From Hyphococcus lacteus (lineage in GTDB: Bacteria; Pseudomonadota; Alphaproteobacteria; Caulobacterales; Parvularculaceae), in contig NZ_JBEHZE010000001.1 in assembly GCF_041058985.1 (NCBI RefSeq), positions 2,108,001-2,172,000 on the forward strand: DNA of 64,000 nucleotides. The letters are read 5' to 3'. Positions 60,860-64,000 of the stretch are shown in pieces. Positions within the stretch are counted from its first letter, which is position 1; every line of letters begins with the position of its first letter. A model generated the notes under the pieces. The model did not search any database. It was not told the origin of the DNA and was given only the letters and a program-made list of their open reading frames with translations. The position numbers and the translations under genes were made by a program.

Positions 60860-62110
60860 ATGACCCAGACACACAATTTCATGAATGATCTCGCATTTTT
60901 GGATGATAGGCGCGGTCCGATGACCGAGCGTCTCAGACAATGGTGCGCCATTAACTCCGGCAGCAGCAATCTTGCCGGCCTAAAAACGATGCACGCAGCG
61001 CTTTCTGAGGCGTTTTCGGACTTGGGCGCGGAGATTGAAACGCTACCCTCGCGCCCGCTACCTGTGGTGACACGCGAGGGGGAGGTCGTTGAACAGGCGT
61101 TGGGGGATATGTTGCGGCTGGTCAAGCGCCCACAAGCCCCGGTTCGGGTCCTGCTGACTGGGCATATGGATACGGTTTTTCCGATTGATCATGCTTTCCA
61201 GTCCGAGACGTTTTTGGATGACGATACGCTGAATGCACCGGGTGCCGCCGATATGAAGGGCGGTCTTTTGGTCATGCTGCACGCGTTGCTCACGATAGAG
61301 CAATCGTCCCTGGCCGATCAGATCGGTTATGAAGTGCTGATTAATGCGGATGAGGAGATCGGTTCGCAAGGGTCCGCGCATATGCTTACGGATGCTGCAT
61401 CACGAGCGCATTTTGCGTGCGTTTATGAACCGGCATTGGCGGATGGCACACTTGCCGGGGCCAGAAAAGGCAGCGGAAATTTTGCGGCTGTTATTCGAGG
61501 AAAAAGCGCGCATGCAGGCCGTGAACATCATTTGGGCCGGAACGCGCTTGTCGCGGCAGCCGATTTTGTCGCGGGGATCAATCAGCTATCGGGCCAGCGT
61601 GAAGGTCTGACTGTAAATGTCGCGCGGGTTGATGGCGGTGGTCCGAACAATGTTGTGCCGGATCTTGCGGTTGTGCGGTTCAATGTTCGCCTCGAGCAGC
61701 CGGAAGATTCTGATTGGTTACTTCGCAACGCGCAGAGCCTTATTGATACGATCGATAAACGCGAGGGGTTTCGTGCAAAACTCGAAGGCGGCTTTACGCG
61801 CCCGCCAAAACCGATGACGCCGCAACTCGATGCATTTTTCCGCGCGCTTCGGGCCGCAGGGGATGACCTTGGTATTAAAGTAGACTGGGTCCCGACAGGT
61901 GGTTGTTGCGACGGTAATAATATCGCCGCTGCCGGTATTCCGGTTATTGATACGCTTGGTGTGCGTGGTGCCCACATTCACTCGGCGCAAGAATTCGCAA
62001 AACTTGATAGCCTGGTTGAGCGGTCAAAATTATCAGCATTGCTATTGCTTAAAATCGCCGCGGGCGAAATTCCTAATCCAGGTCTGTTTGACAAAACGGA
62101 GAATAATTAA
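60860..62110 (+). CDS. M20 family metallohydrolase in the arginine succinyltransferase operon
   Basis: This 416-residue zinc peptidase of the carboxypeptidase G2/ArgE group has 'LLTGHMDTVFP' (metal His and Asp), 'NAPGAADMKGG', 'NADEEIGSQGS' with the catalytic Glu pair, a dimerisation part 'GKSAHAGREHHLGRNAL' and 'VRGAHIHSAQEFA' near the end. Its stop overlaps the astA start by one base (TAATG), strongly tying it to arginine catabolism. It may stand in for AstE by removing succinate from N-succinylglutamate. That is inference. The start is uncertain, since no RBS is evident before ATG 60860 or 60881. Confidence 0.82.
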   Translation: MTQTHNFMNDLAFLDDRRGPMTERLRQWCAINSGSSNLAGLKTMHAALSEAFSDLGAEIETLPSRPLPVVTREGEVVEQALGDMLRLVKRPQAPVRVLLTGHMDTVFPIDHAFQSETFLDDDTLNAPGAADMKGGLLVMLHALLTIEQSSLADQIGYEVLINADEEIGSQGSAHMLTDAASRAHFACVYEPALADGTLAGARKGSGNFAAVIRGKSAHAGREHHLGRNALVAAADFVAGINQLSGQREGLTVNVARVDGGGPNNVVPDLAVVRFNVRLEQPEDSDWLLRNAQSLIDTIDKREGFRAKLEGGFTRPPKPMTPQLDAFFRALRAAGDDLGIKVDWVPTGGCCDGNNIAAAGIPVIDTLGVRGAHIHSAQEFAKLDSLVERSKLSALLLLKIAAGEIPNPGLFDKTENN

Positions 62111-63120
62111 TGTCACTGGCATTTATGCGGCCAGTGCGCCGCGATGATTTTGATCAAGTTTTGGCGCTGGCGAAATTATCGGGTGGCGGCATGACGAACT
62201 TGCCGTCCGAGGCGGAAGCACTACGCCCGCGGGTAGAATATGCGGTGGAGAGCTTCGAGGCTGATGCCGACCACCCATCCGGCGAAGTCTATATGATGGT
62301 CTTGGAGCAGGACGGTAAAGTCATCGGTACATCGGCTGTTTTTTCAGCAGTTGGCCTTGATTATGGGTTTGTGAATTACCGTATAAACAAAACCGTACAC
62401 GCATCAAAGCAACTTAAAAAACGGATTGAACGTCGTTTGCTGGTCCCAACCCATGATTTCACCGGTTGTGCTGAGGTCGGAACATTGTTTCTTTCGCCCG
62501 ATGCGCGCGGTGGCGGGTATGGTAAGTTCCTCGCAAAGGCGCGTTATCTTTTTATTGCTCAGCACCGTAAACTCGTTGCGGACCCGGTCTGCGCGGAAAT
62601 GCGCGGCTGGCGCGGATCAAAAGGCGAGCAACCATTCTGGGATTCGCTAGGGCGGCTTTTCTTTGACATGGAATTCGAAGATGCGGACCTTGCAAATTCC
62701 TCCATGGGTAATCAGATGATAGCAGACCTATTGCCGCGCCATCCGATCTATGTGGCGTTGTTACCTAAGGCTGCGCGCGAAGTCTTAGGTAAGCCCCATA
62801 ACAGTGCACTTCCGGCATTTAATATGCTCCTGAGTGAAGGTTTTGCGTTTCGCGGTTATATAGATGTGTTTGACGCTGGCCCGCTGGTTGATGCCCGAAT
62901 TGACGACATTAAATCAGTGCGCGAGAGCAAGCTTTATAAGGTGAAAATTGGTGACCCTGAATCAGGTCCGCAATTTCTAATTGCCGCTGGACGGCTTTCT
63001 ACCTTTCGCGTGGTGCGCAGCGAAGGGATGGTTGATGGTGACACCATCACGATAAACAAAGAGGCAGCCAGAGCGCTCGGCGCCAAAAATGATGACGAAG
63101 TGCGCGCGTTGAAATGGTAG
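62110..63120 (+). CDS. astA: arginine N-succinyltransferase
   Basis: This 336-residue enzyme of the AstA/AruF GNAT-like family begins 'FMRPVRRDDFDQVLALAK' and has 'EVGTLFLSPDARGGGYGKFL', 'AEMRGWRGSKGEQPFWDSLGR' (pattern) and 'HPIYVALLP'. It transfers succinyl from succinyl-CoA to arginine, the first step of the ammonia-producing AST pathway. It is coupled by a one-base overlap to the M20 hydrolase gene and followed after 42 bases by astD. Confidence 0.95.
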   Translation: MSLAFMRPVRRDDFDQVLALAKLSGGGMTNLPSEAEALRPRVEYAVESFEADADHPSGEVYMMVLEQDGKVIGTSAVFSAVGLDYGFVNYRINKTVHASKQLKKRIERRLLVPTHDFTGCAEVGTLFLSPDARGGGYGKFLAKARYLFIAQHRKLVADPVCAEMRGWRGSKGEQPFWDSLGRLFFDMEFEDADLANSSMGNQMIADLLPRHPIYVALLPKAAREVLGKPHNSALPAFNMLLSEGFAFRGYIDVFDAGPLVDARIDDIKSVRESKLYKVKIGDPESGPQFLIAAGRLSTFRVVRSEGMVDGDTITINKEAARALGAKNDDEVRALKW

Positions 63121-63162
63121 CTCTCTCAGCGTGTTTCGTTATTACAAGTTGCGAGGCATAAA

Positions 63163-64000
63163 ATGACTAACAAAATTCTGATCGACGGCGAATGGCGTGT
63201 TGGTTCAGGTTCCGATTTTTCGAGCTTAGACCCGTCAACCGGTGAGGTCATTTGGACAGGCGCGAGCGCAACCAGCGCTGACGTAAACGAAGCCGCTGGT
63301 GCTGCGCGGGCCGCGTTTAAGTCGTGGGCGCTAACCCCTTTGGGGGACCGAATTGCAATCATGGAGAAGTATCGGGATCTTATAAAACGCGATGGCGAAG
63401 AGCTAGCGCGATTGATCTCGCGGGAAACTGGGAAACCATTTTGGGAAACCAAAACTGAAGCCGCAACGGTGGCCGGTAAGGTCGATATTTCCATTCGCGC
63501 ATATTACGAACGGACCGGCGAAACCGAAACAGCGAGCGGTGCAACGCGCGGCATTCTGCGTCACAAACCTCATGGCGTGATGGCGGTTCTTGGGCCTTAT
63601 AATTTTCCGGCCCATTTGCCCAATGGTCATATTGTACCGGCACTTCTTGCGGGAAATACGGTTGTGTTCAAACCGTCTGAAATCACGCCGGGGCCCGGTG
63701 CATTTATCGTTGAACGTATGGTCGAGGCGGGTGTTCCTGCTGGCGTAATCAATATGGTTCAAGGCGGCAGGGAAACCGGCGAAGCGTTAACAGGCGCTGA
63801 GGTTGATGGTGTTTTGTTTACGGGGGGCGCAAAAACGGGCCTTGCGATACACAAGCAATTTTCTGATCGACTGGACGTTATCTTGGCGTTGGAACTTGGT
63901 GGAAATAATCCGCTCATCTGGTGGGATGCAGCGGATGTTGAAGCCGCGGCCTTTACGGTTGTTCAGTCGGCGTTTCTGACCAGCGGCCAGCGTTGTACTT
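63163..64000 (+). CDS. astD: succinylglutamate-semialdehyde dehydrogenase, N-terminal part (partial)
   Basis: The gene starts at ATG 63163 with GAGG upstream and runs off the window after 279 codons. The product begins MTNKILIDGEWRVGSG and has aldehyde dehydrogenase features: 'LGPYNFPAHLPNGHIVPAL' near the cofactor site, 'KPSEITPGPGAF', 'LFTGGAKTG', 'ALELGGNNPLI' with the general base Glu, and 'SGQRCT' with the catalytic Cys278 just before the edge. 'HLPNGHIVPALLAGN' is typical of AstD rather than general ALDH. It oxidises succinylglutamate semialdehyde in the AST pathway. Confidence 0.93.
   Translation, partial: MTNKILIDGEWRVGSGSDFSSLDPSTGEVIWTGASATSADVNEAAGAARAAFKSWALTPLGDRIAIMEKYRDLIKRDGEELARLISRETGKPFWETKTEAATVAGKVDISIRAYYERTGETETASGATRGILRHKPHGVMAVLGPYNFPAHLPNGHIVPALLAGNTVVFKPSEITPGPGAFIVERMVEAGVPAGVINMVQGGRETGEALTGAEVDGVLFTGGAKTGLAIHKQFSDRLDVILALELGGNNPLIWWDAADVEAAAFTVVQSAFLTSGQRCT

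Noticed and set aside
1..64000. tRNA, rRNA, CRISPR arrays, insertion sequences, integrases, phage genes
   Set aside because: No T-loop plus acceptor pairs, spaced direct repeats, transposase motifs or terminal inverted repeats were found in the gaps on either strand.

Overview
The window is about 64 kb of chromosome from an alphaproteobacterium that is probably aerobic and free-living. The signs are the hopanoid set (hpnB, C, D, E, G, H, M, N), a CcmABCDE haem c system, heme A synthase, the bolA / J-domain / cobS neighbourhood, a DUF2842 gene next to ctaA, RNase E with a large acidic insertion, and two perfect CtrA-like TTAA-N7-TTAA sites between genes. Base composition looks near 50% GC. The order cannot be fixed from the sequence alone. 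The DNA is mostly core housekeeping. No insertion sequence, phage, CRISPR array, tRNA or rRNA was seen.

Layout. 1-5377: branched-chain amino acid operon, ilvB (end only)-ilvN-leuACDB, with an unannotated leucine leader peptide between ilvN and leuA. 5385-6555: divergent yeast-type cytosine deaminase and upp (pyrimidine salvage). 6552-9344: ccmE, and divergently ccmABCD. 9355-15581 (minus): esterase, DsbA-like protein, M48 protease and rne. 16235-21805 (plus): cell-wall amidase, PBP1A and prfB with its +1 frameshift site. 21806-22254: a gene-free stretch with a possible pseudoknot, a CtrA-like site and a candidate small RNA with an anti-Shine-Dalgarno loop. 22255-26202: M20 amidohydrolase, outer-membrane barrel and AbgT transporter (folate-fragment use or drug efflux). 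26253-31635: cobS, J protein, bolA, rhomboid, a small membrane protein, a matrixin-like protease, a PRC-barrel protein and a second J protein. 31714-36418: DUF2842, ctaA, a TTG-started lipoprotein, a VPLPA-CTERM-type exported protein and a CNNM/CBS protein. 36670-37635: rplM-rpsI. 37783-43382: tamA-tamB.

43595-47674 holds a compact four-gene operon: sulfotransferase, paraoxonase-like lipoprotein, HpnA-like NAD-dependent epimerase and phytanoyl-CoA-dioxygenase-like enzyme, followed by a universal stress protein. It abuts the hopanoid locus (48244-60717). That locus makes squalene from farnesyl diphosphate (HpnC/D/E), adds and trims the adenosyl-derived side chain (HpnH, HpnG), supplies precursors (IspH, IspA) and moves hopanoids outward (HpnN, HpnM). 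Squalene-hopene cyclase is not in the window. 60860-64000 starts an arginine succinyltransferase operon: M20 hydrolase, astA and astD (cut by the window end).

The most interesting signals are the leucine leader whose codons can pair with the leuA ribosome-binding site, the anti-SD small RNA candidate, the possible lipid-modifying operon at 43.6-47.7 kb, and the 57-bp tail-to-tail overlap of hpnG and hpnH.
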